A stretch of DNA of 64,000 bases. Origin: Aulosira sp. FACHB-615 (lineage in GTDB: Bacteria > Cyanobacteriota > Cyanobacteriia > Cyanobacteriales > Nostocaceae). How positions within the stretch are numbered: the stretch's first letter is position 1; each line of letters opens with the position of its first letter. The notes beneath the pieces were generated by a model. That model saw nothing but the letters and a program-made list of their open reading frames with translations. It was not told where the DNA came from and made no database searches. The stretch lies in contig NZ_JACJSE010000011.1 in the NCBI RefSeq assembly GCF_014698045.1, forward strand, positions 62,001-126,000, read 5' to 3'. This document shows positions 55,711 to 64,000 of this stretch, piece by piece. Position numbers and translations under genes: made by a program.

Positions 55711-55837
55711 TAGTTTTTTGACCCCTGTATAAAATTATCAATTACTCTCATCTAACCTCTACACCCTAGTACAGGTTGGGCTTTTGGTATGAATATTCTT
55801 TCTTTTTACTTTTGCCTTGTTGTAATAGCCTCTCAAA

Positions 55838-58705
55838 TCATTCATGATTTTTATCTGCAATTACAGCCGGGCCTGCGGTCACCACTACAATTTTATCTGG
55901 GTGGAGTAACTCACGGGCAACTTGATTGACTTGAGCAAGAGAAACTTGTTTGATTTTATCAGCGAAGGAATTTATTTCTGTGATGTCCATTCCATATACC
56001 TGATTCATCAGCATTGTATGTGCTAATTCTTCAGGGTCAGCGAGGGAAATTTTGTAGTTACTAATTAAGGTGTTTTTAGCTGTTTCTACATCATTGGCTG
56101 TGACACCTTGCTGATGAATTGCTTGTAAAAGTTTGCGGGTACTCGCGATCGCTTTGTTGCTATCTTCAGGACTAGTTTGCATTTCTATCCAAAATGTCCC
56201 AGCATTTTTCTGCGCTTGCAAGTAACTATAAATACCATAAGTCAACCCTTGGCGATCGCGCACTTCTGCACCTAAATAACTAGATAATGTATCGCCTCCC
56301 AAAATTTGATTTAAGACTAAAGCTGGGTAATAGCGGGGGTCTTGGCGGTTAATACCTGTGTTACCCATAAAAGTAATCGCTTGCGCTTTCCCTGCCATCA
56401 CCGGGTTTACACGTAAGAGATTATCTGGTAATTTTACATTTGGATATTGGATTGTTGGTGGTTGACCACTCACTTGCCAATCGCCTAATGATTTTTCGAT
56501 GAGCGATCGCACTTGGGTAGGTTCAAAATCTCCTACTATTACCAGTACCGTTGTATCTGGACGATAATATTTAGCTTTAAACGCAATTACATCCTCACGC
56601 TTAATTTGTTTCAGACTCTTTTCTGTGGGAAAAGTATGTAAAGGATGTTGTTTCGGATAAAGAGATTGGACAAAAATTCTTTTTGCTACTTCTGCTGGAT
56701 CATCCAATTCTTGTTTCAAGTCAGTTAACGCTTGCTGGCGATTTAATTCCAATTCTTTTTTCGGAAATGTACTGTTTTTCACCGCATCTCCTAAAGTCTC
56801 AATCAGAATTGGTAAGTCTACTGCTAAACCATCGCCTTCAATTCGGACACCTTCACGATAAGCAGTAAAATCCAACGATGCGCCTCTTTCTTCTAAAGCC
56901 TTTGCCAGATTTAAAGCATTTTTGCTTTTTGTACCACTCATTAAGTTATCAGCCACCAAAGATGCTAATCCTGCTTGATGTTCTGCATCAAATTCTTTTC
57001 CAGCTTTGATGTGACCGTTTAAAGTTACAGTGGGTGTACTTTTATCAGGTAATAGTAATACTTTTAAACCATTAGCTAAACTAAATTGCTCTGGTAACGT
57101 CAGGTGAGAATTTTTTTGACTTGTGTTGTGGGAGACTTTTTTCACAACATCTGTTGTTTCTTCAAGGGGGGGTAAATATTTATCTATTTCTGACACAGCT
57201 AAAGGTGTAGCAGCAGCAGATAAATTTTCTGTAGTTTGATTTAAGTTTAATTTTTTACCCGTTTCCGTTACATTTTGTTCAGTCGGCTGAAATAATCCAA
57301 CAACACGAGTTTCTGGTTGGAGATATTTTTTGGCTACATTGACAATATCCACTTCTGTGACTTGACTAACAGCCGCTAAATAACGGTCAGTATAACGATA
57401 GTCACCAGCAGTTATTTCATCGTTAGCTAATTGCATTGCTTGGCTGGTGATATCCCGATTACTCAAAATCACCCCAGCTTCTAACTGCATTTTTGCCCTG
57501 GTTAATTCTTCCGGCTTCACGCCTTTTTTTACTAAATTAGCGATCGCCCGATTGAGTACTGTTTCAATTTTCTTCAAATCTTGATGATCATCTGCTGTCA
57601 CTAACAACTCATACCAGCCAGCCTCTTGCAAGCTAGAAACAGAAGCAGTCACTTCACTGGCTAAACCAGATTCCACCAAAGCCTGATAAAGTCGTGAGTT
57701 CCTCCCCTCTGTCAAAATATAATCCATCACTTCCAAAGCCGGAATATCTGGGTGATGCAAATCAGGTAATGGATAAACCACTTGCAGCATCGCTGCTGCT
57801 CCCTGTTCTCGTAGGATTAGGGGAGTGGGGAGTGGGGAGTGGGGAGTGGGGAGTGCTGAGTGCTGAGTAAAAGATTCTCCCCCTGCCTCCTGCCTCCTCG
57901 GCAATTTCCCAAATATTTCTTTAACAGTTTCTAGAGTTTTACTCGTTTGAAAATCTCCCACAATTACTAATACAGCATTATCAGGAGTGTAAAATTTACG
58001 ATAATATTCCTTGACTTGCTCAACTTGAAATTTCTCAACATCTGCTTTGTTACCACCCACAGGTAATCCATAAGCATGATTAGGAAACAAAGCTTGCATA
58101 ACAGCACGGTTGAGGCGATATTCAGCACTATTTTCGTAACCTTGTAGTTCTGAAATTACTACTCGTTTTTCCGTTGCTAGTTGCTCTGGTTCAATCAGAG
58201 AATTTTGCATTCTATCTGCTTCTAAAACTAGCAGTGCTTTGAGTTTCTCTCGTTCTACAGTGCCATAGTAAGCTGTTTGTTCATAACTTGTAAAAGCGTT
58301 GGAATCGCTACCTAAAGCACTAAATAATCTCGCAAACTGCACGGGACGATTTTTTGTACCTTTGAACATCATGTGTTCAAGTTGATGTGCAATCCCGTTT
58401 GTTCCTGGTGCTTCATAGCGTGAACCAACTTTGTACCAAATTTGTACACTAACAACTGGTGCGGTATGCACTTCTTTTGTTAAAACAGTTAGACCATTTT
58501 CTAATACTGTTTTACGGACATTGGCGGTAATTTTTGAGTTATTTATATGAGTTGCAATCAATTGTGTTTGAATATTGTTAGATTTGATTTTAGCCGTATA
58601 CTTGCTGTCAGCAGGTTGATCACTTAAACAAAATACTGTGATTATCCACAGACTTAAAAATAAAAATGACCAACGATATCTATACCCTATAAAAAACGGA
58701 GCCAT
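55838..58705 (-). CDS. double M16 zinc peptidase (insulinase family)
   Basis: A 955-residue protein with an N-terminal export signal (about 10-30) and two tandem M16 modules. The first has the inverted zinc motif HQLEHMMFKGT with downstream Glu (LVLEADRMQN). The second (from about 525, LANGLKVLLLPD) lacks HxxEH and is the non-catalytic partner (ADNLMSGTKSKN). Together they form the clamshell chamber of M16 proteases, probably periplasmic. A Pro/Ser-rich linker of about 30 residues in the first module (SALPTPHSPLPTPL) is encoded by heptamer repeats at 57821-57905, absent from standard relatives. Confidence 0.9.
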   Translation of the reverse strand: MAPFFIGYRYRWSFLFLSLWIITVFCLSDQPADSKYTAKIKSNNIQTQLIATHINNSKITANVRKTVLENGLTVLTKEVHTAPVVSVQIWYKVGSRYEAPGTNGIAHQLEHMMFKGTKNRPVQFARLFSALGSDSNAFTSYEQTAYYGTVEREKLKALLVLEADRMQNSLIEPEQLATEKRVVISELQGYENSAEYRLNRAVMQALFPNHAYGLPVGGNKADVEKFQVEQVKEYYRKFYTPDNAVLVIVGDFQTSKTLETVKEIFGKLPRRQEAGGESFTQHSALPTPHSPLPTPLILREQGAAAMLQVVYPLPDLHHPDIPALEVMDYILTEGRNSRLYQALVESGLASEVTASVSSLQEAGWYELLVTADDHQDLKKIETVLNRAIANLVKKGVKPEELTRAKMQLEAGVILSNRDITSQAMQLANDEITAGDYRYTDRYLAAVSQVTEVDIVNVAKKYLQPETRVVGLFQPTEQNVTETGKKLNLNQTTENLSAAATPLAVSEIDKYLPPLEETTDVVKKVSHNTSQKNSHLTLPEQFSLANGLKVLLLPDKSTPTVTLNGHIKAGKEFDAEHQAGLASLVADNLMSGTKSKNALNLAKALEERGASLDFTAYREGVRIEGDGLAVDLPILIETLGDAVKNSTFPKKELELNRQQALTDLKQELDDPAEVAKRIFVQSLYPKQHPLHTFPTEKSLKQIKREDVIAFKAKYYRPDTTVLVIVGDFEPTQVRSLIEKSLGDWQVSGQPPTIQYPNVKLPDNLLRVNPVMAGKAQAITFMGNTGINRQDPRYYPALVLNQILGGDTLSSYLGAEVRDRQGLTYGIYSYLQAQKNAGTFWIEMQTSPEDSNKAIASTRKLLQAIHQQGVTANDVETAKNTLISNYKISLADPEELAHTMLMNQVYGMDITEINSFADKIKQVSLAQVNQVARELLHPDKIVVVTAGPAVIADKNHE
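57821..57905. repeat. tandem heptamer repeats inside the M16 peptidase gene
   Basis: GGGGAGT units followed by GCTGAGT units and CTGCCTC units, read in frame. Same class as at 21936-22062 and 61066-61146. Confidence 0.85.
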
Positions 58706-58854
58706 TTTTTGGTAGATGTGTTTATTAAATTAAAATACACATTTATAAACGCCATGAATAACAGTCTATTATTTCTTGGAGATTACTGAAATCAGCGACA
58801 CTACCAAGGAAAGATTAGACCAATAACAAAAAGTATATAAAGAGATAAGCTGAT

Positions 58855-59298
58855 TTAACCGAGTTTAGTTAAAGCCCGAATAAATTCTAAAGGTAAACCA
58901 TCACTGTCTGCAATAAAGGCAACTTCCCAGATGCGATCGCCTATTTGCTGTTGTGTAGGTTCTAACAGGATTTTTAGGGGTGATAATTGTTCTGGCTGGT
59001 TTTGTGCTGCTAATGCAAAGCTGGTTTTTAAGTTGATTAACCAGCTAGGTAAATCTGGTGTGACTGCTGTTAAATCAAAGGACAAATGATAATATCCCAC
59101 ATAATGCTCATCATCAAACGCATCAGGCGCAGGTTTTGGCTGGGGAATTTGAATCAGTTCAATGCGTCCACCCAAGCCTTCCATCCAACAAGCCAGAGTA
59201 TAGCCTGTAGTAAAGCGTTCACATACGCTAAACCCCAACAATTCATAAAATGCGATCGCGCGATGAATATTCGCAGTGCGGATAGAGGCGTGGTGCAT
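58855..59298 (-). CDS. VOC superfamily protein (glyoxalase-like)
   Basis: A 147-residue protein with the paired beta-alpha-beta-beta-beta fold of the vicinal oxygen chelate group: HHASIRTANIHRAIAFYELLGFSVCERF at the N-terminus, GGRIELIQIP, HLSFDLTAV and WEVAFIADSDGLPLEFIRA at the C-terminus. Metal ligands may be His2 or His3, Glu, His and Glu. Substrate is unknown; relatives include glyoxalase I and ring-cleaving dioxygenases. Confidence 0.85.
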   Translation of the reverse strand: MHHASIRTANIHRAIAFYELLGFSVCERFTTGYTLACWMEGLGGRIELIQIPQPKPAPDAFDDEHYVGYYHLSFDLTAVTPDLPSWLINLKTSFALAAQNQPEQLSPLKILLEPTQQQIGDRIWEVAFIADSDGLPLEFIRALTKLG

Positions 59299-59376
59299 AA
59301 TTCGTCATTCGTCCTTAGTCAATAGTCATTAGTCACTGGTAAATACAAATGACTAATGACCAATGACCAATGACAT
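59299..59376. repeat. short tandem heptamers (TCATTAG / TGACCAA type)
   Basis: Between the VOC and TIGR02652-type genes: TAGTCATTAGTCACTGG followed by inverted ATGACTAATGACCAATGACC units. Typical short tandem repeats of heterocystous cyanobacteria; related units occur at 61028-61056. Confidence 0.75.
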
Positions 59377-59889
59377 TTACTCAAACAACCTGAAATAAGG
59401 ATAGCGCACAGGCACTCCCGGCTCTTTTTCCAAGTCGAAATTAATCACTTCCCAGGAGGGTTCTTCTGAGGAATCGGGACTAAATTCTACTGGTAAACCA
59501 TAAAGTCGCGCCGATGTCGTCTCTGGCTGTCCAGAACGCCAAGGGGTACTGCGTTCTAAATAACCACTCATCAATTCCTGATAACGTCTGGCAATAATTA
59601 CCTTTGTTGCTCGGTAGCCTTGGGTATACAGTTTGTCTAAAGCCTCGTGAATTTCAAACCGTATCCCATCAGGATGAGTGTGTTGTCTATACCATTCCCC
59701 ATTCCATCTGCGCCAATGACGACCTGACTGTAGATGAATTAACTCCTCAGTCTTAGGGTTGGCCTCAAATGCGCCATGACGAGGACAAAGATAGGTATCT
59801 GTAAGTGTCAAAGCCGGAATAGTCTGCCGACAGTGGGGACACTGAATTTCGTGACCAAATATTGGGTACTGCAAACCTGGATTCATCAT
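59377..59889 (-). CDS. cyanobacterial conserved protein (TIGR02652 type)
   Basis: A 170-residue protein with an N-terminal zinc-ribbon-like pair (IQCPHCRQTIPAL and TYLCPRHGAFE). The conserved LQSGRHWRRWNGEWYRQHTHPDGIRFEIHEALDKLY, ERSTPWRSG and PVRYPYFRLFE blocks are those of a family found across cyanobacteria with no known function. Two Met codons at the start (59889 and 59886) are equally possible. Confidence 0.85.
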   Translation of the reverse strand: MMNPGLQYPIFGHEIQCPHCRQTIPALTLTDTYLCPRHGAFEANPKTEELIHLQSGRHWRRWNGEWYRQHTHPDGIRFEIHEALDKLYTQGYRATKVIIARRYQELMSGYLERSTPWRSGQPETTSARLYGLPVEFSPDSSEEPSWEVINFDLEKEPGVPVRYPYFRLFE

Positions 59890-60130
59890 GAAGTGCGTAC
59901 AAACATAATTTCTTCTTCACTAGCACCATTAGGTTCGATTTTACACTTCGGCTCCTCCACTTTAAGTTAATTGTTCGTAACTGCACGGAAACGTATTTGC
60001 AGTGTAGAACAATTGTAAACTGTGTTTTCCTCAGTGTAGAGGTTTAACAACATGATATTCTGGTTTTGAACCAGCTTCTCAAAGGTTGGAGTTTCTCCAG
60101 TGTTCCTGGGTACCATATTCCTATTCTATC

Positions 60131-60658
60131 GTGTCTACCGCTTCTTACTGGCCATCTCCTGATTTTTCTCCAGCAGCCTTCGTTGCAGACAACGCTGTGG
60201 TGATTGGTGCTGTAACAATCCAAGCCGGAGCCAGTATTTGGTATGGAGCAGTAGTCAGGGCAGATGTAGAGCGGATTGAGATTGGTGAATGCACCAATAT
60301 CCAAGATGGAGCCATTCTGCACGGTGATCCTGGTTTGCCCACTATTTTAGAAGATCATGTGACTGTCGGACATCGCGCTGTGATACATTCTGCCCATATT
60401 GAGCGCGGCTGTTTAATTGGCATTGGGGCAGTAGTCTTAGATGGAGTCAGAGTAGGCGCTGGCAGTATTATCGGCGCAGGCGCAGTTGTGACCAAAAATG
60501 TACCGCCTTTATCTTTAGTTGTCGGCGTTCCTGGCAAAGTGTTGCGTCAAATCAGCGCCACCGAAGCCGCCGAACTCATAGAACATGCTGAACGTTACAA
60601 AAAGTTAGCCTTGGTTCATGCGGGGAAAGGCAGTGATTTGGGTTTTGAGGCTGGGTGA
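60131..60658 (+). CDS. gamma-class carbonic anhydrase-family protein
   Basis: A 175-residue left-handed beta-helix protein with hexapeptide repeats (VVIGAVTIQAGASIWYGAVV, IGIGAVVLDGVRVGAGSIIG). Zinc-binding His are seen in AILHGD and VGHRAVIH. GTG 60131 (VSTASYWPSPDF) is taken as start; a TTG at 60086 would add 15 unlikely residues. The family includes YrdA-like proteins and CcmM N-terminal relatives; catalytic activity in this member is not certain. Confidence 0.85.
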   Translation: MSTASYWPSPDFSPAAFVADNAVVIGAVTIQAGASIWYGAVVRADVERIEIGECTNIQDGAILHGDPGLPTILEDHVTVGHRAVIHSAHIERGCLIGIGAVVLDGVRVGAGSIIGAGAVVTKNVPPLSLVVGVPGKVLRQISATEAAELIEHAERYKKLALVHAGKGSDLGFEAG

Positions 60659-60834
60659 AGGAGAGAGGAAGACAAGGGAGACAAGGGAGACAAGGAAGAT
60701 GAACAAATGGTTCTTGACCCCACTGTAATCTTTCTTTACATACCTAGTTGGAAAAAATGCCCACTTGGGCTAAAAATAAAGATGAGAAGAGTTGATAAAA
60801 CTTTAATTTCTACTTAACAGAGGGGTTCTAAATT

Positions 60835-60960
60835 ATGGATATCGATTTTCGTGTAGCGATCGTTTTAGCGCCTATTGCTGTTGCTGCTGGCTGGGCTGTT
60901 TTTAACATCGGTGCAGCAGCTTTGAGACAAGTGCAAAACTTTTTGAATAGAGAAGCATAA
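60835..60960 (+). CDS. psbY: photosystem II protein Y
   Basis: A 41-residue membrane protein: MDIDFRVAIVLAPIAVAAGW then AVFNIGAAALRQVQNFLNREA. One transmembrane helix with the conserved WAVFNIG turn and a basic amphipathic C-terminus identifies PsbY, a peripheral low-mass subunit of photosystem II near cytochrome b559. It was too short for an ordinary ORF search. GAGGGG lies about 12 bases before the ATG. A short T-rich region with an inverted ACCGACTG/CAGTCGGT (60988-61020) follows and could be its terminator. Confidence 0.9.
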   Translation: MDIDFRVAIVLAPIAVAAGWAVFNIGAAALRQVQNFLNREA

Positions 60961-60981
60961 ACATAAATTTACATTATCACC

Positions 60982-61026
60982 TTACAACCGACTGTTTCTA
61001 GGAAATCTGGGCAGTCGGTTTTGTCA
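60982..61026 (+). terminator. terminator-like hairpin after psbY
   Basis: AACCGACTG at about 60987-60995 pairs with CAGTCGGTT at 61012-61020 and is followed by TTGTC. It lies just downstream of the psbY stop. Confidence 0.65.
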
Positions 61027-61065
61027 ATGGTCATTTGTCATTTGTCATTTGTCATTAGTTAAACT

Positions 61066-61146
61066 CCTCTGCCCCCTGCCCCCTGCCCCCTTACTTCCCC
61101 ACTCCCCACTCCCCACTCCCCTTCCACCACTCCCCACTCCCCTTCC
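61066..61146. repeat. tandem CCCCTGC / CCCCACT heptamers before folC
   Basis: Units CCCCCTG and CCCCACT fill the leader directly before the likely GTG start of folC. They could be read in frame as a Pro/Leu-rich extension only if a TTG at 61049 were used. Confidence 0.85.
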
Positions 61147-61147
61147 A

Positions 61148-62410
61148 GTGAATATCGATTCTGTACTTCAACCTTTGCAACATTTTGGTGTAAATCTGGG
61201 ACTGTCGCGGATTGTCAAACTATTGGCAAACCTGGGCAACCCTCATGAACGCATCTCAGTCATTCACGTTGCTGGGACAAATGGGAAAGGTTCTGTCTGT
61301 GCTTATCTCTCTTCAGTACTTACCGCAGCTGGTTATCGGACAGGGCGTTACATTTCGCCCCATTTAATTGATTGGACAGAACGAATTTGTATCAATGAAC
61401 AAGCAATTTCGGCTGAGGAATTAAGTCAGCTTTTACAAAAAGTCCAAGCGGCTGTTTCTGGTGATGACGAATATCCGACTCAGTTTGAAATTATTACTGC
61501 GGCTGCTTGGCTGTATTTTGCCCAGCAGCAAGTTGATATTGCCGTGATAGAAGTTGGGTTAGGGGGACGTTTAGATGCGACTAATGTTTGTTCTGAACCT
61601 TTGGTGACGGTGATTACTTCCATTAGCCGCGAACATTGGCAACAACTAGGCCCCACAGTAGCCAATATTGCTAGAGAAAAAGCCGGAATTATTAAGCCTG
61701 GGTGTCCGGTTGTCATGGGTTCATTGCCAACCGATGCCGAAAAAGTTGTGCGATCGCGTGCCGCAGAATTACAATGCCCAATATTTACACCCCAACCAGC
61801 ACTGCAAATCTCTCCAAGCTGGGCAGAATATCAATCACTTCAATATCCTCCAAATTCAATTCAATACCCTCTACCATTACAAGGGCAAATTCAATTAGCT
61901 AACTCAGCTTTAGCTTTAGCAACCTTAGAAATTCTCCAACAACAAGGTTGGGAAATTCTGGAATCAGCCATTATCAATGGTATGGCAAACACCAAATGGC
62001 CAGGAAGAATGCAATGGCTAACTTGGAACAACCATAAATTATTAATTGACGGCGCACATAACCCCGCAGCAGCCCAAGTCTTACGTAATTACGTAGATAG
62101 TCTAAATCCCGAAAATGTAACTTGGATAATTGGTATGCTCTCCACAAAAGACCATACAGAAATTTTCCAAGCCCTACTACAAACAAACGATAAATTATAT
62201 TTAGTACCAGTTCCAGATAACAATTCAGCCAATCCGCAAGAATTAGCAAATCTGGCTAATAATATTTGCCCAGAACTAAATTTGTGTCAAACATATCCAG
62301 ATGTATCATCAGCATTAACATCAGCTTTTACTAATACAAATAATTTAGTCGTTTTGTGTGGTTCTCTTTATCTAATCGGACACTTTTTAGGAACATTAAA
62401 TCCTTCTTGA
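61148..62410 (+). CDS. folC: folylpolyglutamate synthase / dihydrofolate synthase
   Basis: A 420-residue Mur-ligase-fold enzyme that adds glutamate to folates. It has P-loop HVAGTNGKGSVCAYLSS, TRYISPHLIDWTERI-like omega region, IEVGLGGRLDATN and LIDGAHNPAA. GTG 61148 (VNIDSVLQPLQHFGVNLGLS) fits the family N-terminus; the ORF is open further upstream through heptamer repeats to a TTG at 61049, giving a low-complexity Pro-rich leader that is unlikely to be translated. Confidence 0.92.
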   Translation: MNIDSVLQPLQHFGVNLGLSRIVKLLANLGNPHERISVIHVAGTNGKGSVCAYLSSVLTAAGYRTGRYISPHLIDWTERICINEQAISAEELSQLLQKVQAAVSGDDEYPTQFEIITAAAWLYFAQQQVDIAVIEVGLGGRLDATNVCSEPLVTVITSISREHWQQLGPTVANIAREKAGIIKPGCPVVMGSLPTDAEKVVRSRAAELQCPIFTPQPALQISPSWAEYQSLQYPPNSIQYPLPLQGQIQLANSALALATLEILQQQGWEILESAIINGMANTKWPGRMQWLTWNNHKLLIDGAHNPAAAQVLRNYVDSLNPENVTWIIGMLSTKDHTEIFQALLQTNDKLYLVPVPDNNSANPQELANLANNICPELNLCQTYPDVSSALTSAFTNTNNLVVLCGSLYLIGHFLGTLNPS

Positions 62411-62598
62411 AGAAGAATTCATAAGTCAGAATTCAGGAGTCAGAATCAATTAATGGGGGGTTTTAAATCCATTTATTCATCCATCAGCGATGCACTGAGC
62501 TTGCCGTTCGCGTAGCGTCTCCGCCAGGAGAAGTGTCACACAAAATTGAATTCTGAATTCTGGCTGCTGGCTACTGAATTCTGTTTTGATAAGCAAAA
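62411..62598. repeat. AGAATTCA-type repeats and a dispersed GC-rich repeat
   Basis: Units CAGAATTCAGGAGTCAGAAT and GAATTCTGAATTCTGGC flank a GCTTGCCGTTCGCGTAGCG block at about 62500-62520. Non-coding. Confidence 0.55.
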
Positions 62599-62631
62599 AG
62601 ATTCCCGACCTCTTGAAGAAGTCGGGAATCT
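62594..62631 (-). terminator. intrinsic terminator of the solute-binding protein gene
   Basis: AGATTCCCGAC at 62599-62609 pairs with GTCGGGAATCT at 62621-62631; on the minus strand the stem is followed by TTTTTGC. It lies 15 bases after the stop at 62646. Confidence 0.85.
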
Positions 62632-62645
62632 GACACTTTCAAAAT

Positions 62646-63944
62646 TTAGCGATTATTCCACTGTTGTGCAGCATCTTCAACAGCTTGATCAACATTTTTT
62701 TGACCTAACATCGCTGCTTGCAAATTTTCATAAATTGCCTTTTGCAATTTCTTGAAATCCTTTAATTTTGGAGTTAAAATCTCAGCTTGTTGTAATTGAG
62801 TTGCACTAATAACTCTAGCTTTTTCAACCGTAGAAGCATTAGCTGGCATATCTTTAAAGTAACTATCAGATAATGCTTTAGTAGTTGAAGGTAAAACATT
62901 TGCTGCTTTCGCAAACGATAGTTGATTTGCATCATTTGTGACAAATAAAGCAAACTTAGTAGCAGCTTCAGGATGTTTGCTGGCGCGAGGAATAATAATA
63001 TTCATCACTGCCACATTTTTCTTACCTGTATCTCCAGTAATTTGTGGTGCAATTGCAGAAGCTTGAGCAATTTTTGGGGCATTATTAGCTATTGTCTTGA
63101 GAAATTCTGGCCCTGAAGCTAAAAATGCAGTTTCACCCGATTGATATAAATCAATAGCATGACGATGACCTTGGGTTAACACTTCTTTTGGTAGTAGTCC
63201 TTTTTTGTACAAATCAACCCAATATTGAAATGCGGCTTTACCTTGTGGTGAATTAAAAGCAGCTTTACCATCAGCATCAATTAAAGTCACACCCATTTGT
63301 ACCAAAGACTCCATCACCTCACCAGAATCTTGCGGTACAAAAGTAATAAAAAAGGCATATTTACCAGTTTTATCTTTGATTTGTTGTGCTACCTGTGCTA
63401 ACTCTACGTAGGTAGTCGGTGGTTTACTGATACCTGCCTGTTTTAACAAATCAGTGTTATAAATAGTTAGCCTTGTTGTGAGATACCAGGGAATTCCGAA
63501 ACTTTTGCCATTGAGTGTGCTGGCTTTCCAAATGTTTGGTAAGTAAGTCGATCGCACATCTTGAGGAATTGCTGTATCTAAGTCTAACCAAGCATTTCGT
63601 CCTGCTAGTTGGGAGGCAAAATCTGGATTTAGGTTAACAACATCAGGTGGCGTTTTTGCGGAGACAGCTGTTAGAATTTTGTTCTCCATAGCTGCCCAAG
63701 GCACATCAACCCAGTTAACTTTTACACCGGGATTTTTTGACTCAAAATCAGAAATTAAAGTTTTAAAGTAGTCAGTAAATTGAGGTTGGAGTTGCATTGT
63801 CCAAAACTCAATGTTGGCTGCTTCTGTCGTCCCTGGTTTTGGACTTGTGCCAACGTTACCTGTGCTGCAACTAACAATCCAACTAGTCAATAAACCAATT
63901 ATTGCCCAAGCTGTTAGTTGCTTGAATTTTTGTAGTCTAGTCAT
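62646..63944 (-). CDS. ABC transporter solute-binding lipoprotein (sugar type, family 1)
   Basis: A 432-residue exported protein. The signal ends in a lipobox (SWIVSCSTG, Cys26), so it is a lipoprotein. The mature part matches family 1 solute-binding proteins: IEFWTMQLQPQFTDYFKTLI, FESKNPGVKVNWVDVPW, KTPPDVVNLNPDF, FGIPWYLTTRLTIYN and AATKFALFVTND. These bind sugars or oligosaccharides for ABC uptake; the substrate is not predictable here. Permease genes are not within the window and may follow downstream or elsewhere. Confidence 0.9.
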   Translation of the reverse strand: MTRLQKFKQLTAWAIIGLLTSWIVSCSTGNVGTSPKPGTTEAANIEFWTMQLQPQFTDYFKTLISDFESKNPGVKVNWVDVPWAAMENKILTAVSAKTPPDVVNLNPDFASQLAGRNAWLDLDTAIPQDVRSTYLPNIWKASTLNGKSFGIPWYLTTRLTIYNTDLLKQAGISKPPTTYVELAQVAQQIKDKTGKYAFFITFVPQDSGEVMESLVQMGVTLIDADGKAAFNSPQGKAAFQYWVDLYKKGLLPKEVLTQGHRHAIDLYQSGETAFLASGPEFLKTIANNAPKIAQASAIAPQITGDTGKKNVAVMNIIIPRASKHPEAATKFALFVTNDANQLSFAKAANVLPSTTKALSDSYFKDMPANASTVEKARVISATQLQQAEILTPKLKDFKKLQKAIYENLQAAMLGQKNVDQAVEDAAQQWNNR

Positions 63945-64000
63945 TTTACCAGTATTTTCACCCTTGATAGAAATGAAAAGCTTATGGAGAATTAACGAGA

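Noticed and set aside
60835..60960. Psb30/Ycf12 as the identity of the 41-residue membrane protein
   Set aside because: The WAVFNIG motif and basic amphipathic tail fit PsbY better.
61049..61147. N-terminal extension of FolC from a TTG codon
   Set aside because: It would encode a Pro/Leu-rich leader made of heptamer repeats; GTG 61148 fits the family start.
1..64000. tRNA, rRNA, known riboswitches and small RNA genes
   Set aside because: No cloverleaf, conserved rRNA block or recognisable riboswitch core was seen in the intergenic regions read by eye; a covariance-model scan was not possible.

Overview
The window reads as chromosome of a filamentous heterocyst-type cyanobacterium (Nostoc/Anabaena group). 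Evidence: many HIP1 octamers (GCGATCGC, e.g. 22083, 44931, 54133), a psbY gene, cyanobacterium-specific families (a TIGR02652-type protein, DUF928, CHASE2 kinase, CHAT/haemagglutinin loci), short tandem heptamers and several dispersed palindromes typical of this group. I saw no tRNA, rRNA, CRISPR array, intact transposase or phage gene.

Region 1 (1-35253, all minus strand, so transcription runs from high to low coordinates) is a very large peptide natural-product island that joins two RiPP routes. (a) A spliceotide-type module at 25326-27618: two Nif11-leader precursors whose cores carry an X-Tyr-Gly motif, a radical SAM/SPASM maturase of the PlpX type, and a 60-residue protein joined to it by an ATGA overlap (candidate PlpY partner). 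(b) A proteusin-like module at 1-18160: NHLP-leader precursors at both ends (three in tandem at the left edge, one with a 14-residue Arg-rich core at 11426-11728), two PoyD-type radical SAM epimerases, a candidate peptide arginase (Arg to Orn), two almost identical metallo-beta-lactamase-fold proteins, an uncharacterised protein, an aldo/keto reductase-like protein and a TolC-like half protein. A shared NHLM export set (HlyD, C39-peptidase ABC transporter, second ABC transporter) lies between the modules. A Pls/PosA-type membrane NRPS (adenylation, carrier, three left-handed beta-helix/membrane repeats), the family of epsilon-poly-lysine synthetase, is also embedded. Upstream lies an accessory block: double cNMP-binding protein, HExxH protein, MinD-like ATPase, an amino-acid-permease-like fusion and a Cache-HAMP sensor without output domain.

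Region 2 (35963-50749) is a signalling and surface locus. DUF928, a zinc-ribbon/Ser-Thr kinase/CHASE2 protein and an NB-ARC ATPase run on the minus strand. Divergently, a PAS-AraC regulator, two filamentous-haemagglutinin-type exoproteins and a TPR-CHAT protease run on the plus strand. The two exoproteins share a nearly identical 660-bp 3' segment.

Region 3 (50750-64000) is mostly housekeeping: Hsp70-like protein, UvsE, methionine aminopeptidase, cupredoxin, double M16 peptidase, VOC protein, TIGR02652-type protein, gamma carbonic anhydrase, PsbY, FolC and a sugar-type ABC solute-binding lipoprotein. A miniature element with 17-bp perfect inverted ends and a 10-bp target duplication sits at 50877-51015. 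A second miniature element (3650-3844) is nested in a palindromic repeat that has an uninterrupted relative near 53.8 kb.
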